From: Anthostomella pinea
Lineage: Eukaryota; Ascomycota; Sordariomycetes; Xylariales; Xylariaceae
Assembly: GCA_963556695.1 (NCBI GenBank)
Contig: CAUWAG010000007.1
Span: 2,232,001-2,296,000 of the forward strand
Length of the DNA stretch: 64,000 nt
Direction: 5' to 3'
Under the pieces are notes generated by a model that saw only the letters and a list, made by a program, of their open reading frames with translations, was not told the origin of the DNA and searched no databases. The translations under genes and the position numbers were made by a program. Shown in pieces: positions 1-10,300 of this stretch; within the stretch, counting starts at the first letter, position 1, and every line of letters starts with the position of its first letter.

Positions 1-221
1 ATAGACGCGATGGCGAGTATGAAGGTATGTGCAAGAAGCCAAAGGTATATACGGAAATGAATAAAAGTATGGGCAGGAAGCGAAGGTATGTGCAGAAACG
101 TAGGAAAGAAGTCAGTCAACCAACCCGCCCCCGAGACTCCCCGTAGATGCAGCAAAAAGATCCCACCCACTCCACTCCAACTCCGGCCTCTACCTCTCCC
201 CTCCTACCCATCCATGCCTCC

Positions 222-1432
222 TCACGAAGACAGGTATTGCGCCACGTAATCAACCTCCATCATGCTCCCATACCCATCCAGCGTATTAGCATTCGGCGCG
301 CCCGGCTAAAATTCAAGATCTCGTCAGCAAAATCCCCATCTCCCAACCAGAAAAAAAGTCAAGTCACAAAGATAATCGCAAAGCAAGCACTCACCCAGTC
401 CCCACCCACAGCAACATTAAGGATAAAATAAAGCGGCGAAGCCACCAGCGTATTCCAGACCGCTTGGTTGCCCTGCGTGTACGTTAGCATCCTGTCCTGT
501 CTTCCAACCCGTACGGCCGTTTTCTAGTTCTAGATGAAGAGAGAAACGGAAGAACAAAGCTGGTACTCGAAACCGAAACCAAGGCTCAGGGTCTTTGTGA
601 TGGGGATGTTTCTATACGTACGATGCGCGCCCCCGTGACCTGCTGGAACTGCGTCCCGTCCATGAACCACGTGATCGTCTCGCCCGTCCACACGCTGGCG
701 CGGCGATCCCACACGATGCGCCACGTGTGCCATCCCTGGTCAGGAATCGCAATAGACCCCCCAATACCAGTCGGCTCATTGCAGGCCCCGCCGGGGTATT
801 GGTCGCAGTGGACGGTGCCGTAGCCCGTCAGCAGCCCGTTGACCGTCTCCAGGATGTCCAGCTCGCCGCACTCGGGCCACGCCGTGCCGTGGCGGATCGA
901 GTCGCCGAGGGTCCAAAAGGCGGGCCACAGCCCGGCCTTGTTAGCCACGGCGTTAGAGCCGAACCGGATCTTGGCCTCGGCCATGGTCTGCCGGCCCGCC
1001 GTCGGCGTGAAGGTGTAGGTCGACTCGACGCGGCCGGATGTCCACGCGCCTGAGGCGGACTCGAGGGGCACGATCTGCAGCGTTGCGCCGCCGCTTAGCT
1101 GCAGGTTTTGCGTCGAGGAGGTGTAGGTTTGCCATTCGTTGTTGGCGCTGGTGCCGGTGATGATGTTCCACTGCGGCGGAGAGAGTCAGTCACAACGTCT
1201 TTGGGTGTGGTGTTTGGAAGTCCAGGCGGTCTTGGACTGCTTCTTCATGTCCGCCAGGAAAGGACGAGACGAAATAATTTGGTTGGCCACTCACGTTGCC
1301 CGTATTGGGCAGCTGTCCCGCGGACCCAGCAAACGTCTCGGTCCAAATAGTATTCCACCCACTATAGCCCGGTGCGGCCTCCGCAGACACGGCAGTCACC
1401 GCAGCGGCGATAGTCAGAAGCTTCGCAAACAT
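222..1432 (-). CDS. Secreted GH16 endo-beta-1,3(4)-glucanase-like hydrolase
   Basis: Four exons: 1295-1432, 622-1170, 395-472 and 222-305, giving 282 aa. The protein starts with a signal peptide (MFAKLLTIAAAVTAVSA). The GH16 catalytic signature ExDxxE is present as GELDILE, with the predicted nucleophile Glu149, Asp151 and acid/base Glu154. The later family signature ILNVAVGGDWPG is recreated only by splicing exon 3 to exon 4, which supports those introns. The C-terminus (MMEVDYVAQYL) is the usual last beta-strand, so the gene is complete and is a short, single-domain form. The expected role is extracellular or wall-associated hydrolysis of beta-glucan; whether it cuts 1,3, mixed 1,3-1,4 or transglycosylates cannot be told from sequence. 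The start is the ATG directly before the signal peptide; an in-frame upstream codon would add a non-secretory leader and was not used. Confidence 0.9.
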
Positions 1433-3970
1433 GGTTCTATGCCACGCTGATAAAGGACAGTTGGGTGGGTATATAAGTAGGTACTGGTATAGAAATAAGC
1501 GTGTGTATATAATAAGGCTTCGTAGCAATATGTACAATATCGAAGTAATGGAACTCGGTCCAAGAAGTCAGTCAGAAAGGAGTGTCAGAAACCAGCTGTG
1601 TGAAGCATTGGTAAAATGAAGGGCTAAATGCGACGACAAGACGGCATCATCACGACTTGGTGGATGGGAAAGGGGGGATATCAGCCGTTATATACCTAGA
1701 GGCTCTGACGGCCATGCCTGAGGTGCAGTACAGCTGATATGAAAAGGTAGAGAAGGGAAACGCAAGTAGAGAGGTGGTCTTGCGCCTCGGCTTGCAACGC
1801 CCGGAGTGAGGTTCTCGTGGTCTATGAAGGGGCCAGAATGACCAGGGGACGTGCCTGCGTAGGGTGGCATCGCCACATCCGGTAGGGTCTGCGAGAGGAA
1901 AACTGCCAGCAATAGCGAGAAGACAGACCAAGACAAGGCACGCGCGTCGCATGCCACGAGCGACGGAGCGTGGTCTGGCCCGCCTACCCCAAGAAGTGAT
2001 GAAGTCGAAAGAGAGACGGAGAGTCGAGAGTGGCCGAGAGGAGATTACACCAGCAGACCAGGACAGTCGGCGCCGGCGGACAAGGGTGCAGCATGTTGTA
2101 CGTAACCTACCATAACCAGGGATCCTCGAGTTCATCGGGCACCGGATCGTGGACAGCATGCTCGTGGCATCAGACGTGTGCCTTTGCCGATGTACTGTGC
2201 ATAACGCGCACACGCTGGGCTGGAGGGGAGTGGTATGACAAGAGAGAGCGAGTTGTATAGCATGGAGGTAACACATGCAAAGTGCCGCATGGCATGGCAT
2301 GGGAACATGGGATCCATGTTCGACGTCAAGGCCACAGGTAGCACTCCGCGCGTGGCTATTGACAAGCTGTGTGACCCCTGAGCGTAATGAGCGGCATGGA
2401 TGATGGATGGTAGTCGTTGGATGATATGAACGCTCGACGCTTAACTCCGCGACATGGAGTCAGTCCCTTCGTACCCCTGAGCGGAATCGTGGAAGGTAGA
2501 TCGAGTAAGTGTGGCACTTAACGCGCCTGATTGGGACGCGGCGCCCTGTGATCTAGATACCTCTCTTCTTCCTTCTTTGATCTTTCAGCCGATGTCACGA
2601 CAGGGGGATGATCAAACCGACGGGGAGCGCGTTCGACGTCGGCATTGGCTGCAGATCACCGCGCGACGTCCTGCCTTCATTTGCCGGATCTGCGTCGTCG
2701 ACGCATCTGGGCTTGGGCCGTGCATATCTTGGGTAAAGAGGCGTTTCTTCCATATCATATATGTCATGTCATCAATCTGAAGATTATTCATCCAGTGTCT
2801 CGGATGCGAACGAAGTCTTTATCGAAGAACAGCCATAACAGAGGCGAGAAGACGCGAAGGTCAAGTGACGCAGGGCAGAAAGATGAGGTATCAGGAGCGG
2901 TGAGCCTCGGACCTGATCTGTTGATGTCCTGTCTCACGGCGGTATAGTAGTCCCTCGGCAGCATGTTCCCGTGGCAGAGGCCCCATGCGGTGGTCGGCTA
3001 CACACAGTCATACCTGGACGGACTGACAGACGGACCGAGTACAGGTAAGACGCTGTACATGTCTTGGTATCGTGGGGTCGCAGTCTGGCAGCTGATCGCC
3101 AATTTGTACCTGCGCAAGCCCCGCGTGGTGTTGAGGAAACCGGGGTAGGAGATGGGGAGCAGGTGGGCGGCGTCTGATTGGAGGTGTTTTGCAAAGCAGT
3201 ATATTGAGGAGTAATGAGAACGCACTGGTCCTGACTCATCAGATGTCCAGTCAAGTGTCAAATGTCAAATGTTACCAAATCTCTCCAACCCCAGGCCCAA
3301 TAGGGAAGCTCGCAGACATAGAGGATTCGCAGACGACCGAGGAAGCGCCGCGGAAGAACATCTCCAAACCTGGCCTGATAAGTTTCATTTCCCTCCCCCA
3401 ACTTTCTGGCGTGGATGTCAGTGTCATTTCGACAAGACAAGTGCGGAATTTCGGGACAATTGCTGCTTTCGGACACGTCGGTGACCAAGCCGCTGGTTCG
3501 ATATGCAGGTACTGACTGCCAGCAGAGCAAGCGAGCACATGTGCAAGCAGGGCGCAAGAGATGGTCACCAAACCAGAAACTGAGCGAGTGCAATGGGCGA
3601 TCAAGGTAACGTATCCTCTTAAACTAACATCAGCTTTATCGTCGCGCGCAAAAGTGACCAGCGTCCCTCGAGTCGACCATCACGAGACTCTGGTGCTGGT
3701 GATGTTGGCGGAATTTTTCGATTCCACCACTGCGGCCTGCCTGTCGGCGGAGACCAGCCCACAACAGCGTCCTTGTGTTCAGTTGGCCTTCCTCCTCATC
3801 GCTGTCCAACTGCTCTCGAAGCGAGTATTGGCGACCGCTATGGAATGCCTCTGCTATCTGCTCGCAGATACGCCAGATGCGGCGTCGTTCGCGGCTATCA
3901 TCATCGGTCCCGTCATCCACAGCGTCAGCGTACTCGCCTTGTCCGCCCAAAGGCATAATGTATCTCTGGG

Positions 3971-4333
3971 TTAGTCCTTGACCTCCCACCCCTCGTCATC
4001 GAGGAGGTTCAGAAGCTCGAAGAAGTACAGCATATGGCGCCTGAAGTGCGACTTCCAGGACAGGTCGTTGCCCGCCAAAGCAGAGATTACGACCGGAGAA
4101 GCTTTCAAAAGTCTGTCGAGATCCTGGACACTCGTGGGTGCGGAGAGGTCGACTGCCCAGCCTGCGATTGCTGTTTTGACAGCGTTCCAGACGAGTGCCG
4201 AGTAGTATGGCTCACTAACGAGATATCCCTGCCCAATCCTCACAGTCCACTGCTCGCCGTCAGCGAGACTCTTGTGTCCATCATGGTAATCTAGACGCAG
4301 ACATCTTGCTTCACGCCAGCTTAGAGCGCCCAT
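3971..4333 (-). CDS. Hypothetical 120-aa protein, possibly partial
   Basis: A single open frame of 120 aa starting MGALSWREAR and ending in an acidic tail (DDEGWEVKD). Its composition is ordinary for a folded protein, with alternating hydrophobic and charged helices in the second half (for example LLKASPVVISALAGNDLSW). I do not recognise a family. A second frame directly downstream (3636-3989) is rich in Asp/Glu/Arg and could be a second exon, but I found no intron of acceptable length to join them. This may be a gene fragment or a chance ORF. Confidence 0.25.
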   Translation of the reverse strand: MGALSWREARCLRLDYHDGHKSLADGEQWTVRIGQGYLVSEPYYSALVWNAVKTAIAGWAVDLSAPTSVQDLDRLLKASPVVISALAGNDLSWKSHFRRHMLYFFELLNLLDDEGWEVKD

Positions 4334-4743
4334 AGCTTAGATGAGGCAGGGTGAAGGCTTGAGCCAAGAGCTCTATACATCGGTCATGAAACGAACAGAT
4401 ATGCGGGATATGGAGAGCCGTGATCGTTCATCTTCGTCGTGTAACGGCTAAACACCCGCTGCCGACTCCCATATTACGAGGTCTATAATAGTCCTTGGCC
4501 AAGGCGGACGGACCAAAGCCCCCGTAAATCCCGGGGCCAGACACAAGATATCTATCAATGAGTCAGCTGGCATATGTTACTCGCCCCTTTGGCACGAACT
4601 TCACTGCTTAGTCTGTTGGTCGACTGCAAGTAGGGTGAGTGGCTGTGGTCCAGTCGACGAGAGGGTTCGGTCCGCCGTGGCTATCGAGCACGGGATTCGT
4701 ACCGTCTACAATGACATCACGATCATATAAACTCTCCTCCACC

Positions 4744-4953
4744 TCACTGCTGATTTCTGCTCATCGTCGACAACACCAGGGAGATCCACGTGAACCCCGG
4801 GCCAGGATGGCATTGAGAATATAATGGGTTGCACGGGAGTTGTGCCTTGTACGCCCGCCGCAGTCGAGATAAGGGTGTGCGCAGCGTCTTACTGACTTTA
4901 GCTCCATCGAAGGAGCTGCCGCAAATGGCGCAATATATCGTCTCCGTCATCAT
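4744..4953 (-). pseudogene. Possible N-terminal fragment of an F-box-type protein
   Basis: The frame begins MMTETIYCAICGSSF. A start with a CxxC pair in the form YCAICG is common at the N-terminus of a large fungal family of F-box-like hypothetical proteins. No continuation of that family (F-box helix, following domains) is visible downstream, so if the resemblance is real this is a truncated remnant. The call rests on one short motif. Confidence 0.2.
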
Positions 4954-5292
4954 GTTCTGCTTCTCGAGAATGTGATAGGTTTGGTGTCTTATTAGTAATG
5001 TCCGAGAAGAAAAAGAGACTGGCGGTCCATCTTGCCAGGTCCAGCTTATACACACACACGGTCTGCCTCATGTCGAAGGCCGTATTACCCCCTTGGTTTC
5101 CTCAGCGACAAGATACTTAACGTCCACAGTACTGTCAAGCGGTCAAGCTCCCACTTTCGCAGTCGGAATCCTGTGTGAGGCCGTAAAGCTCTATAAGGTG
5201 CAGATTTGGGGGCGTGGTTGGAGATGTTGCGCGCTTCTCAGTTTGATTCGAAACTCTGTTTGCTTCAACCAATAGTCGCATTTGTAGTCATC

Positions 5293-7239
5293 TTAGTTTC
5301 TGAATAGCCGCAGTCCCTCCTCCTCAACCGACACGCCTCCCATCTCCTCATCCGAGTCTCCATCCTCGTTCAACGCCATCTTCTGACCGAACAAGGTCCC
5401 GAAGAATCGGTCGATAGCGCTCTGTTCCCAAGTCCGGCGGTCTTCCGGCGCCATGAAGTTCTGCAGTTTTTCATGGACGGTGAACCGCATCTTCCTGCCC
5501 TTGCTCGCCTTCGTGTCGACGTGCCGCTTGGCCTTTGCTTCTTTGACTGCCGCGTAGCGTATAGTCGCGGCTTGCATACCCGCTCCTGACGTCTCGCTCG
5601 TCCGTTGATCGACGAGCTCCTTTAGAAGAAGTTGGTAGAAATCGGCATCGTCAAAGATCTCAGGGTCTTCATTGACCTTCTTGGCAACCTGCACAGGGGC
5701 ACAGGATCGAGGGGTCCGCGTACGTTTGACGAGTCTCTCTGGAGCGTCCAACTCTTCATCTAGTCGCACTGTGATAGGCTTTTCGGAACTCTTGACAAAC
5801 TTGCGATCTGACTGCTCCAGTTTTATGTTTTTGGTGGTGCCAGACCATTTCTCGAGCACCGCCCTGCGACGTCCAATTGCCCGGCCCTCTACAGCTTCCA
5901 TGTTGTTCCACATATCTTGACTGGGTGTATCAACGTCGGCGTGGCGTTTCCTCTTCTGGCCTGCTTTAGCCGTTTCAGGTTGTAGATTCGAGCGGAAATT
6001 GTCAATCGCATTCCAAAGCTTGACCGCGGCAGCTTCGGCGGCTTCGTAAGGGGCTTGTTCCTCTTCGGTTTGCTCAATGGAGTTGAGCGAGTTCACCGCG
6101 ACAAGCGACTTCTGCATACGGATGCGGATGTGCAGTAGCGCGTCGAACGTTTTGCGCTGCTGTCGAACTGCCTGGCCCTTGGCAATGTCTTTCTGCAGGC
6201 CTTGTGTCAATGCGCCTGTCACACGCTGTTGGCCAGAAGTCAACATCTCTCCCATAGATTTCCGAATTGATGCGCCATCGACCCCCGTAGGTTCTTCGGC
6301 ATCACTGTCACTTTCGTCCTCCTGACTCTCGTCGTCATCGTCATCCTGGCTCTCCTCGTCACTGGCGGCGTCGAGTTCTTCGTCTTCCTCGTCGTCTTCG
6401 TCGTCGTCTTCCTCCTCTTCGTCGTCGTCTTCATCATCTTCCCCGGATACTTCGGCTTCATCGTCGATCAGGCCACCGAACTCCTCGTCACCAAAAGATT
6501 CTTCGCCCTCGAGCATCTCTTCATCAGACCCTTCCTCATCGTCGTCCAAGTCAGAACCGGCGGCGTCATCCTCTGAGGACGACCCCATGTAGTCCGCAGC
6601 AGTAGGCCATGTCACACGCTTCCCCTTCCCCTTCTTAGGCGTCGCCTGCGAGCTGCTCCTGAACACGAAATCCTTGAACCGTTCCTCGTCGCTTTCGTTG
6701 AAGGCCTCGTCGCTGTCGATCTCGGCGTCCTCCTGGCCTTCCTGGTCGGCTTCGAGGTCGGCAGTGTCGGGGTCGTCAAAGTCTTCGCGGGCGTCTTCGT
6801 AGTTCGACGAAGCTTCGCCGTCGCTGCCGGCCTCCTCCTCATCTTCGTCTCCGCTACCATCTTCCTCGAGATCGGCGCGGCTTACACGAGCGCCGCGGTA
6901 TTGGGGTCCGAGGGAGATTTGGTCTTTGCGACGGAGTTTGCTCTTGCTGCGATTTGAGGTGCTGTCAGCCTAATGCTATCATTGAAAAGGGTAAAGGAAT
7001 GCGCCCTACCCTACGTTGACATAGTGCTCCGTCCCAGCGTCCTCGTCGACACTCAATTCTTCGCTACCGCTCGCGTCTTCTTCGACCGGCGCATCTGCTT
7101 CTGGGTCGTAGTCTGCCGGCAGTACTGGTTAGCTCTAGGCTCTCCACATGTAGATGAATGCTGGATGGGCGAGCGTACCTTGTACGGGACGGTCTTCCAA
7201 TTCGGCGAACTGCCGAGCATGGCCCTTGGCTTTGCCCAT
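5293..7239 (-). CDS. BFR2: Bfr2/AATF-like ribosome biogenesis factor
   Basis: Three exons (7179-7239, 7010-7112, 5293-6946) encode 605 aa. The N-terminus MGKAKGHARQFAELED and the spliced motif EHYVNVGKSKLR are typical of Bfr2/AATF. Residues about 40-260 are extremely acidic with long Asp/Glu runs. An AATF leucine-zipper-like domain follows at about 287-390 (start GEMLTSGQQRV, then the helix around LHIRIRMQKSL). The C-terminal TRAUB domain lies at about 523-588 (ASKGRKMRFTVHEKLQNFMAP ... FFGTLFGQK). In yeast the protein is a nucleolar, SSU-processome-associated factor required for 18S rRNA maturation. Intron 2 was placed at GG^GTAGGG because only this donor restores the conserved VGKSKLR junction. 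It is transcribed divergently from IND1. Confidence 0.95.
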
Positions 7240-7670
7240 ATCTGCGTATTTGACAACCGTGACAGTTGAGATGACAGACGATTGTAGCACGCTGCAGGTG
7301 AGACCGTGAGAGTCGAAGCGCTGGTGGGGGAGCACTTGGAATTTTTTAGCGGGGAACGCCGGCAGTATAATTGAATCCACCGACGGTCCGGTGATGAGAT
7401 CTCCACCGGCCGCTAGGAGCTCGAGTTGTGCTATTGCAATCCATATCTCGACTGGATCCCATCATAATACTCACTACAACGTGGTGTTGATCCTCGGGTC
7501 TCTTTTCTTTGTATTATTAGCATCTAGTGTGCCTGGTGTGGGAAAACGTCCGGGTTGAGTTCAGAAGACTTTCTCATGGAGGTGACCCTCCAGCGTCCAA
7601 CACATTTAATTCAGGCTCATGAGTACAGACTTGTACGACACCGCGAGCGCAGCTCGACACCATATTCGCA
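7240..7670. promoter_or_regulatory. Divergent BFR2/IND1 intergenic promoter
   Basis: This 431-bp spacer separates the start codons of two head-to-head housekeeping genes. It must hold both 5' UTRs and core promoters. I see no obvious TATA box at a fixed distance and no other gene. Confidence 0.6.
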
Positions 7671-8811
7671 ATGAGACCACCAACAAATAGACTATTCAGT
7701 ACGCTACGAGCACTCCAACATGAAAATCCACTGGTACTACATCCCCTCAAACCATCACACCAGGTCAACCACCAGAAGCCAGCTCACAACTGATCGTACA
7801 CAGGGGCTCCCCCGAACCGGGTCTATCCCCCGCATGCAGCGCGGTCTGCCCGAGCGGCGCAAGATCAAGGACGTAGCCAAGGTCGTCGCCGTGTCATCGG
7901 CAAAAGGTGGCGTCGGCAAGAGCACAGTCGCGGGTTCGTTCAGTCGCACGAGTCCTGCCTGGTATACTAGCAGGGAAACTGACTGACAATAAGGTCCCTA
8001 GCAAACCTGTCACTGGCATTCGCGAGGATGGGCTACCGCTCTGGCATCCTAGATACAGACATCTTCGGGCCGTCGATACCCACACTCTTCGACTTGTCTG
8101 GGGAGCCGAGACTCTCGTCGAGTACGTTCACCCCTGCTATTCATGATCCTATACGTGTTAATGGACTAAATCTGGTAATAGACAACCAGCTCCTGCCCCT
8201 TTCCAACTACGGAGTCAAGACCATGTCGATGGGCTACTTGGTAGGCGAAGATGCCCCTGTGGTATGGCGTGGCCTGATGGTCATGAAAGCCCTCCAGCAG
8301 CTCTTGCACGAAGTAGAGTGGGGTGGTCTTGACGTCCTGGTCTTGGATTTGCCTCCTGGTACTGGTGATACGCAGCTCACTGTGACGCAACAGGTTGTAC
8401 TCGACGGTAAGCACTGTGTTAGTCCTCTCCAAAATCTAGCGGGTTGCTAACAGTAAATCAACAGGTTCTATCATCGTGACTACGCCTCATACACTAGCCG
8501 TAAAGGATGCAGTCAAGGGGATCAACATGTTCAAAAAGGTCAATGTACCATTATTGGGGCTCGTCCAGAACATGTCACTATTCAACTGCCCACATTGTCA
8601 TCAGGGCACAGCAGTATTTGGGTCTAATGAGCGGGTCAATGCAGTTTGTCAGGAGCAGTCCATCGATCTGCTAGGAGATATCCCCTTGCATCAGAATGTT
8701 GGCGACGACGGCCAAAGGGGTAAACCCACCGTGGTCGCTGAGCCGGACAGCGAGAGAGCTCAGGCCTTCATTGATATAGCGCAGCAAGTGGGTTCGAAGA
8801 TTGGACTGTAA
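7671..8811 (+). CDS. IND1: Mitochondrial Fe-S scaffold ATPase of the Mrp/NBP35 family (IND1/NUBPL)
   Basis: Five exons (7671-7733, 7804-7933, 8002-8121, 8182-8406, 8465-8811) encode 294 aa. The first about 30 residues (MRPPTNRLFSTLRALQ) are basic and lack acids, as in a mitochondrial presequence, which points to IND1 rather than cytosolic Nbp35/Cfd1. The deviant Walker A KGGVGKS is at residues 55-61, split from the rest of the nucleotide fold by intron 2. The Walker B-like segment VLDLPPGTGD and the subunit-bridging Cys pair CPHC (Cys221, Cys224), which holds the labile 4Fe-4S cluster, are intact. IND1 supplies Fe-S clusters for respiratory complex I; species lacking complex I lack it, so its presence implies a complex I-containing fungus. 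All four introns are about 58-70 nt. Confidence 0.95.
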
Positions 8812-9295
8812 AGGTACGGGACAAGCCCAGAATTGTATGAACGTGTATATCAGTGATGTGGGCGAGCGCGCACCCGTTCCCGAGAATTGCGTGCTGGCAT
8901 GTACACGGCTTTCACGGGCCTACTTGGCAATATAATGTGGTCGAGAGCATTCCGGGACTTGCTGTGTGGATTGCGCCCCGGGCAAGACGCAAGTCGCGTT
9001 GCGGTTCCTGTTCAGACAAGAATTTAGCAAATCAACCCTCTTGGCACTGGAGTCATCAGGATAGTGAAGAACTCTCCATTTTACATGGAACTGTATTCAT
9101 ATACTTGGGAGCTTGCGCCGAACGGCTGTGGCATCGATAAAGCGGGCAACGACTACGTTAGCATCCATTGTACCCAGACAGAAGGGAGACAGGAAACAAA
9201 GCTTGAGACACCGTCCGAACGCCCACGCCACTCCAAACCACCGAATTCCATGCTATGCAAACGACTATGCTGGTGGTAACCATCTGCAATCAGTA
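8812..9295. other. Convergent spacer between IND1 and SPF30
   Basis: This 484-bp interval holds the 3' ends of two genes transcribed toward each other. Nothing else is supported in it. Confidence 0.6.
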
Positions 9296-10300
9296 TTAGT
9301 CGACCTCCTCGTTGGGTTGGTAGATGTGGCGGGTTCGAGTAGGGTCTTTTCGCATGGCTTGTCCTGAACCTGTGAAACCAACTATGGACCGGTTAGCAAA
9401 TGACTCGCCAACAACTATCAGACTTTGGACTCACCTCTACCATGAACTCCATCGGGCGTGCGGAACATGCTATCCTTCTTGGGCTTCGGTCCCTTGGAGA
9501 ACTTGGACTTGGAGTTGAACTCCTGCCACTTGTTCTTGCCAGACTCAAGCTCTTTGGTTGCCCTGATCTTCTTCGCCTTGGGCTTGGCGTCGCCGGCATT
9601 CTTCAAAGCTTCTTCCTTGTTCATCTGTGCCAGCTCAGGATTTATACTGGCAGCAGCGGAGATGACGCCGGGGGCCGAGGAGGTAGTGGTTGCTGGAGAT
9701 TGCGACGGGGCGGTGAAGGGAGAAGCAGTGTTCACAGGTGTCCCGTCGGCTTTTCTCTTCTGCGCAACCGGTCGGATGTCCTTCGCCCGTAACTGTTCGG
9801 TCGTATCGTAGCTCTTGAACTTGACAACATAGATGGGCGCTGTGGAGGAGCCGGTGATAGAGGTGATGCGCGCAGGGTAGAAACCTCTGTCGCCTGAAAG
9901 CCATTTCGCCATGATGTTGTCATTGACTTTGTAGCTTATCTGCCCTGCGTCGACCTCTTTCTCCTCGACCGGGGCTGGCTTCTTGAAGGCAGGGTGGTTC
10001 TCGCGCGACCATTTTTCTTGGACGGGCGGTAGCGAGGGAGCTTTCGGCTTCGGAGGCGCTGCCTTGGTCGGCTTCAGTTCAGCAAGGGTTTCGTTCAGAA
10101 GCGCGAGCGCGTCATCTAACTCAGCCTTAAGAGCGAGAAGCTCTGCGTTACCGGCGTCATCTTTCAGACCTGCGTGTACGACATCAAGCTGTCGGTCTCG
10201 TCAGATTCCCTAGAGCTCAATAGTTTGAGATGGGGATGGCGTTACGCACCTGCTCGCAGTACTGCTTGATGTCTTCCTCGATGCCTGCAATTTCGCTCAT
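9296..10300 (-). CDS. Tudor-domain splicing factor SPF30/SMNDC1-like
   Basis: Three exons (10250-10300, 9435-10188, 9296-9381) encode 296 aa. The N-terminal helix (MSEIAGIEEDIKQYCEQLD) is followed by a leucine-rich coiled region, then a Tudor domain at about residues 103-158 with the aromatic-cage pattern KWLSGDRGFYPARI and VVKFKSYDTTE. A Lys-rich linker follows, and the family C-terminal tail SMFRTPDGVHGRVGFTGSGQ is recreated exactly by splicing exon 2 to exon 3. SMNDC1/SPF30 binds symmetric dimethylarginine on Sm proteins and acts in tri-snRNP recruitment during spliceosome assembly. Its presence fits the intron-rich genes around it. It converges with IND1. Confidence 0.92.

Larger units (their letters stand above)
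1433..5292. other. 3.9-kb stretch without a confident gene
   Basis: Many short overlapping frames occur on both strands, but none has a recognisable family motif plus a coherent exon structure. Two weak minus-strand candidates (3971-4333 and 4744-4953) are listed separately. The part just upstream of 1432 should contain the GH16 promoter. A weak signal-peptide-like reading at 1688-1957 is noted in the findings. Confidence 0.5.

Noticed and set aside
1650..2300. 216-codon minus-strand frame
   Set aside because: Arg/Ser/Cys-rich composition with no motif or plausible intron structure; likely chance in GC-rich DNA.
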